The notes beneath the pieces were generated by a model. It saw only the letters and a list, made by a program, of their open reading frames with translations, was not told the DNA's origin and searched no databases. DNA of 64,000 bases. It comes from Streptomyces laurentii. GTDB lineage: Bacteria; Actinomycetota; Actinomycetes; Streptomycetales; Streptomycetaceae. Shown piece by piece: positions 51,935 through 59,394 of this stretch. The stretch lies in NCBI GenBank assembly GCA_002355495.1, contig AP017424.1:5335501-5399500 (forward strand). The letters are read 5' to 3'. Both the position numbers and the translations under genes were made by a program. Numbering within the stretch: the first letter of the stretch is position 1; every line of letters starts with the position of its first letter.

Positions 51935-52006
51935 TGCCCCCGGCAGGATTCGAACCTGCGCACACGGCTCCGGAGGCCGTTGCTCTATCCCCTGAGCTAC
52001 GGGGGC
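51935..52006 (-). tRNA. tRNA-Arg, anticodon CCG
   Basis: The reverse strand folds as a full cloverleaf: acceptor GCCCCCG/CGGGGGC, D-stem GCTC/GAGC, anticodon stem ACGGC/GCCGT with loop CTCCGGA (anticodon CCG), T-arm CAGG-TTCGAAT-CCTG, and discriminator A at 51935. No CCA is encoded. It reads arginine CGG codons. It marks the border between the accessory island with its integrase and the conserved core, and is a plausible attachment site. Confidence 0.97.
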
Positions 52007-52152
52007 GTTGTCGCTTGTTGTGGCGACGGAAGGAACACTACCAGCTCTCGTAGGGTGCCCGTGAACAGGTATTTCCGGGGTCGGGCGAGGGGGGTGTTCG
52101 CCCGCACGGGTCAGAAGTGGGCAAAACCCGGACGCGGTCTCTTCCCGCGACC

Positions 52153-52158
52153 TACTCT
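52153..52158 (+). promoter_or_regulatory. Candidate -10 element for leaderless receiver-protein transcript
   Basis: TACTCT ends 7 nt before GTG 52165. With no ribosome-binding sequence between, a leaderless transcript starting at the GTG is likely. The -35 region is not clear. Confidence 0.35.
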
Positions 52159-52164
52159 CGACGT

Positions 52165-52677
52165 GTGTCAGGGGTGTCGGGGCGAGTGCTGGTTGTGGAC
52201 GACAACCGCGTGATTCGCCAGCTGATCAGGGTCAATCTCGAACTCGAGGGGTTCGAGGTGGTGACCGCGGCCGATGGTGCCGAGTGTCTGGATGTCGTGC
52301 ACGAGGTCTGTCCGGATGTGGTCACCCTCGATGTCGTCATGCCGCGGCTGGACGGGCTGAAGACCGCCGCGCGGCTGCGGGAGGACCCGCGGACGAGTCA
52401 TCTGCCGGTGGCGATCATCAGTGCCTGCACCGAGTACGGGGCGGAGGTCGGCGGGAGTGGCGCGGCGGCGGACGTCGACGCGTTCCTGGCGAAGCCGTTC
52501 GAGCCGGCGGAGCTGGTGCGGGTCGTGCGGCAGCTCATGCATCGCGAGCCCCGGCCGCATCGGCAGCGGCGGCGCAGTCAGGCCGGTGAGGCCGGCGGTG
52601 GCGACGCCGGTGAGGAGCCCGCCGCAGGACCTGCGGGGCGGACGAGCCGTACTCATACGGGTGGGACGCGCGGCTGA
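52165..52677 (+). CDS. Stand-alone response-regulator receiver domain protein
   Basis: 170 residues from GTG 52165. It is a CheY-like receiver: acidic pair VLVVDDNRVIRQLIRVNL, phosphoacceptor Asp in TLDVVMPRLDGLKTAARL, Ser in VAIISACTE, and Lys in FLAKPFEPAELVRVVRQLM. After the receiver comes only a basic, then Gly/Ala-rich tail with no DNA-binding or enzyme domain. No histidine kinase lies next to it. The gene sits between tRNA-Arg and nrtL, a conserved position in Streptomyces, so it belongs to the core rather than the island. Target unknown. Confidence 0.9.
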   Translation: MSGVSGRVLVVDDNRVIRQLIRVNLELEGFEVVTAADGAECLDVVHEVCPDVVTLDVVMPRLDGLKTAARLREDPRTSHLPVAIISACTEYGAEVGGSGAAADVDAFLAKPFEPAELVRVVRQLMHREPRPHRQRRRSQAGEAGGGDAGEEPAAGPAGRTSRTHTGGTRG

Positions 52678-52771
52678 CGCCCGCGCCGAGGCCGGACGTT
52701 TCCGCGGGTGCCTTCCGTCCCGCACCGCCCACATGGCGAAACCGGTTCGCGTTCCCACCCCCCTCCTCCCC

Positions 52772-52777
52772 TAGGCT
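52772..52777 (+). promoter_or_regulatory. Candidate -10 element for leaderless nrtL transcript
   Basis: TAGGCT ends 7 nt before the GTG at 52784, and no Shine-Dalgarno sequence is present. This fits a leaderless message beginning at the start codon. Confidence 0.45.
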
Positions 52778-52783
52778 TGTCAC

Positions 52784-53758
52784 GTGACCCCCGCGGACCT
52801 CTCCCTCACCGTGCTGCACGCCGTGCGCCGCGCGGTCGACGAGGGTGTGCTGCGTGTCGAGGTGCCCCCGCGCGTCAAGGTGGAGCGGCCCCGGCCCGGG
52901 GGAGTGGGCGACTACGCCAGCAGCGTCGCGCTCGGGCTCGCCCGGCCCGCCGGGCGGGACGCCCGTGACGTCGCCGCGATCCTCCGGGAGCGGCTGCGCG
53001 AGGCCCCCGGGATCCGTGCCGTCGACATCACCGGGCCCGGGTTCCTCAACTTCACCCTCGATGACGGAGACGAAGGACGAGTTCTCCGGGAGATCGAGAG
53101 GACCGGGCTCGCCTACGGGCACTCCACCGACCTCGCCGGTGCCCGCGTCCGGTTCCGCGCCTCCGCCGAGCCCCGCGCCGCCCTCCTCGTCGAGGCATAT
53201 GCCCGACTGCTGCGGGCCCAAGGCGCTGACACAGACATCAGCGAGGGAGAAGGAGAGTGGATCACCGCCCTCCCCGCGCCCTACCGGCCCGACACCCTCG
53301 GCACCGACGCCGCCCGCTGGGCCCTGCTGCGGCCCGCCGCGCACGACCGCGCGCTGCCCGGGGCGCCCCTGCTCGTCCAGCACGAGCGCAACCCCCTCTT
53401 CCGGGTGCGGTACGCGCACTCCCGCGCCCGCGCCCTCGTCCGTAACGCCGCCCAGCTCGGCTTCACCCCCGAGTACGGGGAGACGGGTACGGACGAAGCG
53501 CCTCACCTCCTCGCGCTCCTCGGCGACCACCCCGCCGTCCTGCTCGTCGCCGCCCGCCACCGCGCCCCCGACCGGGTCGCCCGGCACCTCGAGGCCGTCG
53601 CCGACGCGCTCCTCGCGTATCAGCACACCGTCCTGCCCCTCGGCGACGAGAAACCCTCGGTCGCCCACCGCTCCCGGCTCGCGCTCGCCGAAGCCGCCGG
53701 GACGGTGCTCGCCGGCGGCCTCCCCCTGCTCGGCATCAGCGCACCCGACCAGATCTGA
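52784..53758 (+). CDS. nrtL: ArgS-related anticodon-binding protein NrtL
   Basis: 324 residues from GTG 52784. It keeps the two ends of arginyl-tRNA synthetase: an N-terminal Arg-tRNA-synthetase N-like domain (VPPRVKVERPRPGGVGDYAS, IRAVDITGPGFLNFTLDD) and the C-terminal DALR anticodon-binding domain (LLVQHERNPLFRVRYAHSRA, then VARHLEAVADALLAYQHT and PLGDEKPSVAHRSRLALAEA). The catalytic HIGH and KMSKS core is missing, so it cannot charge tRNA. It probably binds tRNA-Arg or acts as a regulator. It lies 13 bp upstream of lysA and close to tRNA-Arg. Confidence 0.9.
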   Translation: MTPADLSLTVLHAVRRAVDEGVLRVEVPPRVKVERPRPGGVGDYASSVALGLARPAGRDARDVAAILRERLREAPGIRAVDITGPGFLNFTLDDGDEGRVLREIERTGLAYGHSTDLAGARVRFRASAEPRAALLVEAYARLLRAQGADTDISEGEGEWITALPAPYRPDTLGTDAARWALLRPAAHDRALPGAPLLVQHERNPLFRVRYAHSRARALVRNAAQLGFTPEYGETGTDEAPHLLALLGDHPAVLLVAARHRAPDRVARHLEAVADALLAYQHTVLPLGDEKPSVAHRSRLALAEAAGTVLAGGLPLLGISAPDQI

Positions 53759-53771
53759 AAGAGCCGCCGTC

Positions 53772-55163
53772 ATGAGCCGATCCGCCCACCCCGCCGGGCC
53801 CCGTTACGCCGACGTCCTGTCCGAGGGCCATTACGCGGCCCCGCCCGCCGACCTCAACCGGCTCGACCCCAAGGTCTGGTCCCGTACGGTCGGCCGCGAC
53901 GCCGACGGGGTGGCGACGGTCGCCGGGATCCCGGTGACCCACCTCGCCGAGCAGTTCGGCACCCCTGCCTACATCCTCGACGTGGACGACTTCCGTGCCC
54001 GCTGCCGCGCCTGGGCCGAGGCCTTCGGCAAGGACGCGGACGTGTTCTACGCCGGCAAGGCGTTCCTGTCCCGCGCCGTCGTCCGCTGGCTCACCGAGGA
54101 GGGGCTGAACCTCGATGTCTGCTCCGGCGGCGAGCTGTCCACCGCCCTGTCGGCCGGCATGCCCGCCGAGCGCATCGCGTTCCACGGCAACAACAAGTCG
54201 ACGGACGAGATCCGCCGCGCCGTCGAGGCCGGCGTCGGCCGGATCGTCCTCGACTCCTTCCAGGAGATCGCGCGCGTCGCGCACCTCGCCCAGTCCCTCG
54301 GCAAGCGCCAGCGCGTCCAGATCCGCGTCACCGTCGGCGTCGAGGCGCACACCCACGAGTTCATCGCCACCGCGCACGAGGACCAGAAGTTCGGCATCGC
54401 GCTGGCCGGCGGGCAGGCCGCCGAGGCCGTGCGCCGCGCGCTGAACCTCGACGGCCTGGAGCTCATCGGCATCCACTCGCACATCGGCTCGCAGATCTTC
54501 GACATGGCCGGTTTCGAGGTGTCGGCGCGCCGCGTCGTCCAGCTGCTCGCCGAGATCCGCGACGAGCACGGCGTCGAGCTGCCCGAGATCGACCTCGGCG
54601 GCGGCCTCGGCATCGCGTACACGTCCGACGACGATCCGCGCGAGCCGCACCACATCGCCAAGGCGCTCACCGAGATCGTCACCCGTGAGTGCGAGGCCGC
54701 CGGGCTGCGCACGCCGCGGATCTCCGTCGAGCCGGGCCGCGCGATCGTCGGCCCGACCGCCTTCACCCTGTACGAGGTGGGCACGGTCAAGCCGCTGGAG
54801 GGGCTGCGGACGTACGTCTCCGTCGACGGCGGCATGTCCGACAACATCCGTACGGCGCTGTACGACGCCGAGTACAGCGTCGCGCTGGTCTCGCGGCGCA
54901 GCGACGCCGAGCCGATGCTCACCCGGGTCGTCGGCAAGCACTGCGAGAGCGGCGACATCATCGTCCGCGACGCGTTCCTGCCGGCCGACGTGGCGCCCGG
55001 CGACCTGCTCGCGGTGCCCGCCACCGGCGCGTACTGCCGTTCCATGGCGAGCAACTACAACCACGCGCTCCGCCCGCCCGTCGTGGCGGTCCAGGGCGGC
55101 GCGGCGCGCGTCGTCGTGCGGCGCGAGACGGAGGAAGATCTCCTGCGACTCGACGTCGGGTGA
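53772..55163 (+). CDS. lysA: Diaminopimelate decarboxylase
   Basis: 463 residues. It catalyses the last step of lysine synthesis, meso-diaminopimelate to L-lysine plus CO2, with pyridoxal phosphate in the cytoplasm. PLP Lys is in VFYAGKAFLSRAVVRW (about residue 95), HSHIGSQIFDMAGF and DLGGGLGIAYT bind the cofactor phosphate, ISVEPGRAIVGPT and CESGDIIVRDAFLP follow, and the substrate Tyr lies in YCRSMASNYNHALRPP. The start ATG at 53772 is 13 bp after nrtL, so the two are probably co-transcribed. Length and motifs are normal for the family. Confidence 0.98.
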   Translation: MSRSAHPAGPRYADVLSEGHYAAPPADLNRLDPKVWSRTVGRDADGVATVAGIPVTHLAEQFGTPAYILDVDDFRARCRAWAEAFGKDADVFYAGKAFLSRAVVRWLTEEGLNLDVCSGGELSTALSAGMPAERIAFHGNNKSTDEIRRAVEAGVGRIVLDSFQEIARVAHLAQSLGKRQRVQIRVTVGVEAHTHEFIATAHEDQKFGIALAGGQAAEAVRRALNLDGLELIGIHSHIGSQIFDMAGFEVSARRVVQLLAEIRDEHGVELPEIDLGGGLGIAYTSDDDPREPHHIAKALTEIVTRECEAAGLRTPRISVEPGRAIVGPTAFTLYEVGTVKPLEGLRTYVSVDGGMSDNIRTALYDAEYSVALVSRRSDAEPMLTRVVGKHCESGDIIVRDAFLPADVAPGDLLAVPATGAYCRSMASNYNHALRPPVVAVQGGAARVVVRRETEEDLLRLDVG

Positions 55164-55322
55164 TGAAATAGTCAGGTGATGGAATCCACATCTCACCATC
55201 CGGACATGGCGCGGAAACGCCTGTGTGGTGAGTGAGACTGGTTCCGACCGTGGGAACACGAACGTGTCGCTACGGGACAGACCGTGGCGACACGGATCAG
55301 AAGGTACGAGAAACGAGGTCGG

Positions 55323-56615
55323 ATGATGCGTACGCGTCCGCTGAAGGTGGCGCTGCTGGGCTGTGGTGTGGTCGGCTCAGAGGTGGCGCGCATCATGACG
55401 ACGCACGCCGACGACCTCGCGGCGCGCATCGGCGCCCCGGTCGAGCTCGCCGGTGTCGCTGTCCGCCGGCCCGACAAGGTGCGCGGCGGGATTCCCGCCG
55501 AGCTGATCACCACCGACGCGACCGCCCTCGTCAAACGGGGCGACATCGACGTCGCGATCGAGGTCATCGGCGGTATCGAGCCGGCCCGCACCCTCATCAC
55601 CACCGCCTTCGAGCACGGCGCGTCCGTCGTCTCCGCCAACAAGGCGCTCCTCGCCCAGGGCGGCCAGGCCCTGCACGCCGCCGCCGAGCGGCACGGCCAG
55701 GACCTCTACTACGAGGCCGCCGTCGCCGGCGCCATCCCGCTGATCCGCCCGCTGCGCGAGTCCCTCGCCGGCGACAAGATCAACCGCGTGATGGGCATCG
55801 TCAACGGCACGACGAACTTCATCCTCGACAAGATGGACACCTCCGGCGCCGGCTACAGCGAGGCCCTGGACGAGGCCACCGCGCTCGGGTACGCCGAGGC
55901 CGACCCGACCGCCGACGTCGAGGGCTTCGACGCCGCCGCCAAGGCCGCCATCCTGGCCGGAATCGCCTTCCACACGCGCGTACGCCTCGACGACGTCTAC
56001 CGCGAGGGCATGACCGAGGTCACCTCCGCCGACTTCGTCTCCGCCGCGCGCATGGGCTGCACCATCAAGCTGCTCGCGATCTGCGAGCGGGCCGCGGACG
56101 GCGAGTCCGTCACCGCGCGCGTGCACCCCGCGATGATCCCGCTCAGCCACCCGCTCGCCTCCGTCCGCGAGGCGTACAACGCCGTCTTCGTCGAGGCGGA
56201 GGCCGCCGGGCGGCTCATGTTCTACGGCCCCGGGGCGGGCGGTTCGCCGACCGCCTCGGCCGTGCTCGGCGACCTGGTCGCCGTGTGCCGCAACAAGCTC
56301 AACGAGGCCACCGGCCCCGGCGAGTCCGCGTACAGCAGGCTGCCCGTGAGCTCCATGGGCGACGTGGTGACGCGGTACCACATCAGTCTCGACGTGGCCG
56401 ACAAGCCGGGCGTGCTCGCCCAGGTGGCGACGGTCTTCGCCGAGCACGGCGTGTCGATCGACACCGTCCGTCAGACGGGCAAGGACGGCGAGGCCTCTCT
56501 CGTCGTCGTCACCCACCGCGCGCCCGACGCCGCCCTCTCCGGGACCGTCGAGGCGCTGCGCAAGCTCGACACCGTGCGCGGTGTCGCCAGCATCATGCGT
56601 GTTGAAGGGGAGTAA
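55323..56615 (+). CDS. hom: Homoserine dehydrogenase
   Basis: 430 residues. It reduces aspartate semialdehyde to homoserine with NAD(P)H, the branch point to threonine and methionine. The Rossmann motif VALLGCGVVGSEVARIM is at the N-terminus, the catalytic region NKALLAQGGQALHAAAER and VMGIVNGTTNFILDKM is in the middle, and GYAEADPTADVEGFDAAAK is substrate-binding. A C-terminal ACT domain (HISLDVADKPGVLAQVATVF, about 355-420) gives threonine feedback. Two ATGs in a row (55323, 55326) follow GAGG; I used the first. thrC starts 6 bp after the stop, so hom-thrC is an operon. Confidence 0.98.
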   Translation: MMRTRPLKVALLGCGVVGSEVARIMTTHADDLAARIGAPVELAGVAVRRPDKVRGGIPAELITTDATALVKRGDIDVAIEVIGGIEPARTLITTAFEHGASVVSANKALLAQGGQALHAAAERHGQDLYYEAAVAGAIPLIRPLRESLAGDKINRVMGIVNGTTNFILDKMDTSGAGYSEALDEATALGYAEADPTADVEGFDAAAKAAILAGIAFHTRVRLDDVYREGMTEVTSADFVSAARMGCTIKLLAICERAADGESVTARVHPAMIPLSHPLASVREAYNAVFVEAEAAGRLMFYGPGAGGSPTASAVLGDLVAVCRNKLNEATGPGESAYSRLPVSSMGDVVTRYHISLDVADKPGVLAQVATVFAEHGVSIDTVRQTGKDGEASLVVVTHRAPDAALSGTVEALRKLDTVRGVASIMRVEGE

Positions 56616-56621
56616 GGACCC

Positions 56622-57692
56622 ATGACCACCAAGGGCACCCACCAGTGGCGCGGCATCATCGAGGAGTACCGGGACCGGCTTCCGGTCACGAGCACGACGC
56701 CGGTCGTCACGCTTCGTGAGGGCGGTACGCCGCTCGTCCCCGCGCAGGTCCTCTCCGAGCGCACGGGCTGCGAGGTGCACCTCAAGGTCGAGGGCGCGAA
56801 CCCCACCGGTTCCTTCAAGGACCGCGGTATGACCATGGCCATCTCCAAGGCCAAGGAGGAGGGCGCGCAGGCCGTCATCTGCGCCTCCACCGGCAACACC
56901 TCGGCCTCCGCCGCCGCGTACGCGGTGCGCGCCGGGATGGTCTCCGCGGTCCTGGTGCCGCAGGGCAAGATCGCGCTCGGCAAGATGGGCCAGGCCCTCG
57001 TGCACGGCGCGAAGATCCTCCAGGTCGACGGCAACTTCGACGACTGCCTCACCCTCGCCCGCGCGCTGTCCGACAACTACCCGGTGGCGCTGGTCAATTC
57101 GGTGAACCCGGTCCGTATCGAGGGCCAGAAGACGGCCGCCTTCGAGATCGTGGACATGCTGGGCGACGCGCCCGACATCCACGTCCTGCCGGTCGGCAAC
57201 GCGGGCAACATCACCGCCTACTGGCGCGGGTACCGGGAGTACGCGGCCGACGGCATGGCCACCCACACCCCGCGCATGTGGGGTTTCCAGGCCTCCGGTT
57301 CGGCGCCGCTGGTGCGCGGCGAGGTCGTCAAGGACCCGTCGACGATCGCCACCGCGATCCGCATCGGCAACCCGGCCTCCTGGGACTACGCGATCGCCGC
57401 GCGCGACGAATCGGGCGGTCTCATCGACGAGGTGACGGACCGTGAGATCCTCCAGGCCTACCGCCTGCTGGCCGCGCAGGAGGGCGTCTTCGTCGAGCCC
57501 GCCTCGGCCGCCTCGGTCGCCGGTCTGCTGAAGGCCGCCGCGCAGGGCAAGGTCGACCCGGGCCAGACCATCGTCTGTACGGTCACGGGCAACGGTCTGA
57601 AGGACCCCGACTGGGCCGTCGCCGGCGCCCCGCAGCCGGTCACCGTCCCGGTCGACGCCGCGACCGCCGCCGAGCGCCTCGGTCTCGCCTGA
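56622..57692 (+). CDS. thrC: Threonine synthase
   Basis: 356 residues. It converts O-phosphohomoserine to threonine with pyridoxal phosphate. The PLP Lys is in ANPTGSFKDRGMTMAIS (about residue 66), the phosphate loop is PVGNAGNITAYWRGYREY, and ICASTGNTSASAAAYAVRAG is the substrate region. The short form lacks the long N-terminal extension of the yeast/E. coli type and matches the actinobacterial class. It is preceded by AAGGGGAGTAAGG just after the hom stop and followed by a strong 14-bp terminator. Confidence 0.98.
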   Translation: MTTKGTHQWRGIIEEYRDRLPVTSTTPVVTLREGGTPLVPAQVLSERTGCEVHLKVEGANPTGSFKDRGMTMAISKAKEEGAQAVICASTGNTSASAAAYAVRAGMVSAVLVPQGKIALGKMGQALVHGAKILQVDGNFDDCLTLARALSDNYPVALVNSVNPVRIEGQKTAAFEIVDMLGDAPDIHVLPVGNAGNITAYWRGYREYAADGMATHTPRMWGFQASGSAPLVRGEVVKDPSTIATAIRIGNPASWDYAIAARDESGGLIDEVTDREILQAYRLLAAQEGVFVEPASAASVAGLLKAAAQGKVDPGQTIVCTVTGNGLKDPDWAVAGAPQPVTVPVDAATAAERLGLA

Positions 57693-57762
57693 CCCGGGCG
57701 CCCGGCCCGGGCACCTGATCCGGCGCTTTCGGGAACGGATCCGGCCGGATTCCGATCCCCGG

Positions 57763-57799
57763 GGGTTCCTGAGCGGAAGCCAAACCCGCTCAGGAACCC
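57763..57799 (+). terminator. Terminator after hom-thrC
   Basis: GGGTTCCTGAGCGG / CCGCTCAGGAACCC forms a perfect 14-bp stem with a 9-nt loop, 70 bp beyond the thrC stop. It separates hom-thrC from thrB. Confidence 0.85.
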
Positions 57800-58021
57800 A
57801 CAGAGGTGCACAGGACGGTGTGCGACACGCATCGTGCGCCTCCTGTGCGCCCTATGTCGCCGCAGAACCTTCCTTCGATAGGCTGTGCCGAACCCGCCCC
57901 GCCGCATATGCGCGGCGCTGTTGCCGTTGCCGCCCCAGGGGCGCGAACGGCCCGGGATTCCGGGTGATCCCGTCGAAAACTCCACCGAACAACCACGCAC
58001 GTCAAGGAGAGTCATCGAGCG
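57800..58021 (+). promoter_or_regulatory. thrB upstream region
   Basis: The 222 bp between the terminator and thrB must hold the thrB promoter. A TAGGCT-type -10 candidate lies within TCGATAGGCTGTGCC (about 57880), and AAGGAGAGTC before the ATG is the ribosome site. A convincing -35 box was not seen. Confidence 0.4.
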
Positions 58022-58939
58022 ATGGCCGGTCCCGCGTTCCGCGCCGCCGCCGTACGGGTGCGCGTCCCCGCCACCAGCGCCAACCTCGGCCCGGGCTTCG
58101 ACGCCCTCGGCCTGTCGCTGGGCCTCTACGACGACGTCGTCGTCCGGGTCGCCGACTCCGGGCTGCACATCGACATCGCCGGCGAAGGCGCCGACACCCT
58201 TCCGCGCGACGAGAGCCACCTGCTCGTACGCTCGATGCGCACGGCCTTCGACCTGCTCGGCGGTCAGCCGCGCGGCCTCGAGGTCGTCTGCGCCAACCGC
58301 ATCCCGCACGGTCGCGGCCTCGGCTCCTCCTCCGCCGCCATCTGCGCCGGCATCGTCGCCGCCCGCGCCGTGACGATAGGCGGCGACAGCCGGCTCGACG
58401 CGGCCCGGCTGCTCGAACTGGCCACCGAGATCGAGGGCCACCCCGACAACGTCGCCGCCTGTCTGCTCGGCGGATTCACCCTCGCCTGGACCGAGTCCGG
58501 CGCCGCGCGGGCCATCAGGATGGAGCCCGCCGATTCCATCGTTCCGGTGGTTTTCGTGCCCGGGAAGCCCGTACTGACCGAGACCGCCCGCGGTCTGCTC
58601 CCGCGCACCGTCCCGCATGTGGACGCCGCCGCCAACGCCGGCCGCGCCGCCCTCCTCGTCGAGGCGCTGACGCGTCGTCCCGAGCTGCTGCTCGCGGCCA
58701 CCGAGGACCGGCTGCACCAGGAATACCGGGCGCCCGCGATGCCGGAGAGCGTCGCCCTGGTCAACCGGCTGCGGGCGGACGGCGTGCCCGCGGTCATCTC
58801 CGGCGCGGGCCCCACGGTCCTCGCGCTGGCCGATGCCCATACGGCCGACAAGGTCGCGCTCCTCGCGGGCGAGGGCTGGGCCGCGAACCGGCTCGACCTC
58901 GACATGTCCGGGGCGAGTGTGCTTCCGCTCGCGCCCTGA
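58022..58939 (+). CDS. thrB: Homoserine kinase (GHMP family)
   Basis: 305 residues. It phosphorylates homoserine with ATP to O-phosphohomoserine, the substrate of ThrC. The N-terminal motif VRVPATSANLGPGFDALG, the ATP-binding GHMP loop IPHGRGLGSSSAAICAGIVA (about 93-112) and the C-terminal AVISGAGPTVLALA are all intact. The ATG at 58022 follows AAGGAGAGTC. thrB has its own transcription unit here, since a strong terminator separates it from hom-thrC and another hairpin follows it. Confidence 0.98.
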   Translation: MAGPAFRAAAVRVRVPATSANLGPGFDALGLSLGLYDDVVVRVADSGLHIDIAGEGADTLPRDESHLLVRSMRTAFDLLGGQPRGLEVVCANRIPHGRGLGSSSAAICAGIVAARAVTIGGDSRLDAARLLELATEIEGHPDNVAACLLGGFTLAWTESGAARAIRMEPADSIVPVVFVPGKPVLTETARGLLPRTVPHVDAAANAGRAALLVEALTRRPELLLAATEDRLHQEYRAPAMPESVALVNRLRADGVPAVISGAGPTVLALADAHTADKVALLAGEGWAANRLDLDMSGASVLPLAP

Positions 58940-58945
58940 CGCGCG

Positions 58946-58978
58946 GCGGTGACCGTCCCCCGTCAGGGCGGTCACCGC
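58946..58978 (+). terminator. Hairpin terminator after thrB
   Basis: GCGGTGACCG / CGGTCACCGC is a perfect 10-bp stem with a 13-nt loop that begins 7 nt after the thrB stop. Confidence 0.75.
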
Positions 58979-59037
58979 GGCCGTACGGCCCCTCACCAGG
59001 GCATGTACGGACAACCGACAGCCGGTGACGGAGAGGG

Positions 59038-59064
59038 GGAATGTTTGTTGGAGCCGGTAGTGTT
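59038..59064 (+). promoter_or_regulatory. Candidate SigR-like promoter upstream of rho
   Basis: GGAAT-N19-GTT lies 331 bp before the rho start. The thiol-stress sigma factor SigR prefers an 18-nt spacer, so this is a near match only. Its interest comes from the perfect copy at rpmE downstream. Confidence 0.35.
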
Positions 59065-59394
59065 AACCTCATGTTGCAACCCGACTTCTTCAAGTCGTGG
59101 TGCTGAGTGTCCCTATCAGGGACCACCCGTTCTTCCGGGAGCCTCCTCCACTGCCTGAGCAGCCTGCCTGAGCAGTTTCGAGCACGCTCCGGAACCGGCG
59201 CGACACCCCTCGCTTGTCTCCGGTGAGGGCCGAGCAGGGGGCTCGGGCCGGACCCACAGCACGTTTTCTTTTTCTTTCCGCCGTACCCGGCGGGACCACC
59301 GCCCCGACACGGTCCACCAAGCAGGGCCGCTGCCGGACAGCACGACCGGTCGCCGAGCCAGATGGCCGACGTCCGCTCCAGGGAAGGACCCTTC
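59065..59394 (+). promoter_or_regulatory. Long untranslated leader of rho
   Basis: About 330 bp without a gene precedes rho. It contains short repeats (CCTGAGCAG twice near 59155-59175, and GGGAC near 59118) and pyrimidine-rich stretches (TTTTCTTTTTCTTTC, 59265-59279) suitable for Rho binding. I infer an autoregulatory leader, as known for rho in other bacteria. No small protein is supported. Confidence 0.4.

Noticed and set aside
51935..52006. Left attachment-site copy of the tRNA 3' end within the island
   Set aside because: I looked for another GCCCCCGGCAGGATTCGAAC-like stretch and found none in the window.
59065..59394. A small leader peptide gene upstream of rho
   Set aside because: Frames in the leader lack ribosome sites and codon bias; the region is better explained as an untranslated leader.
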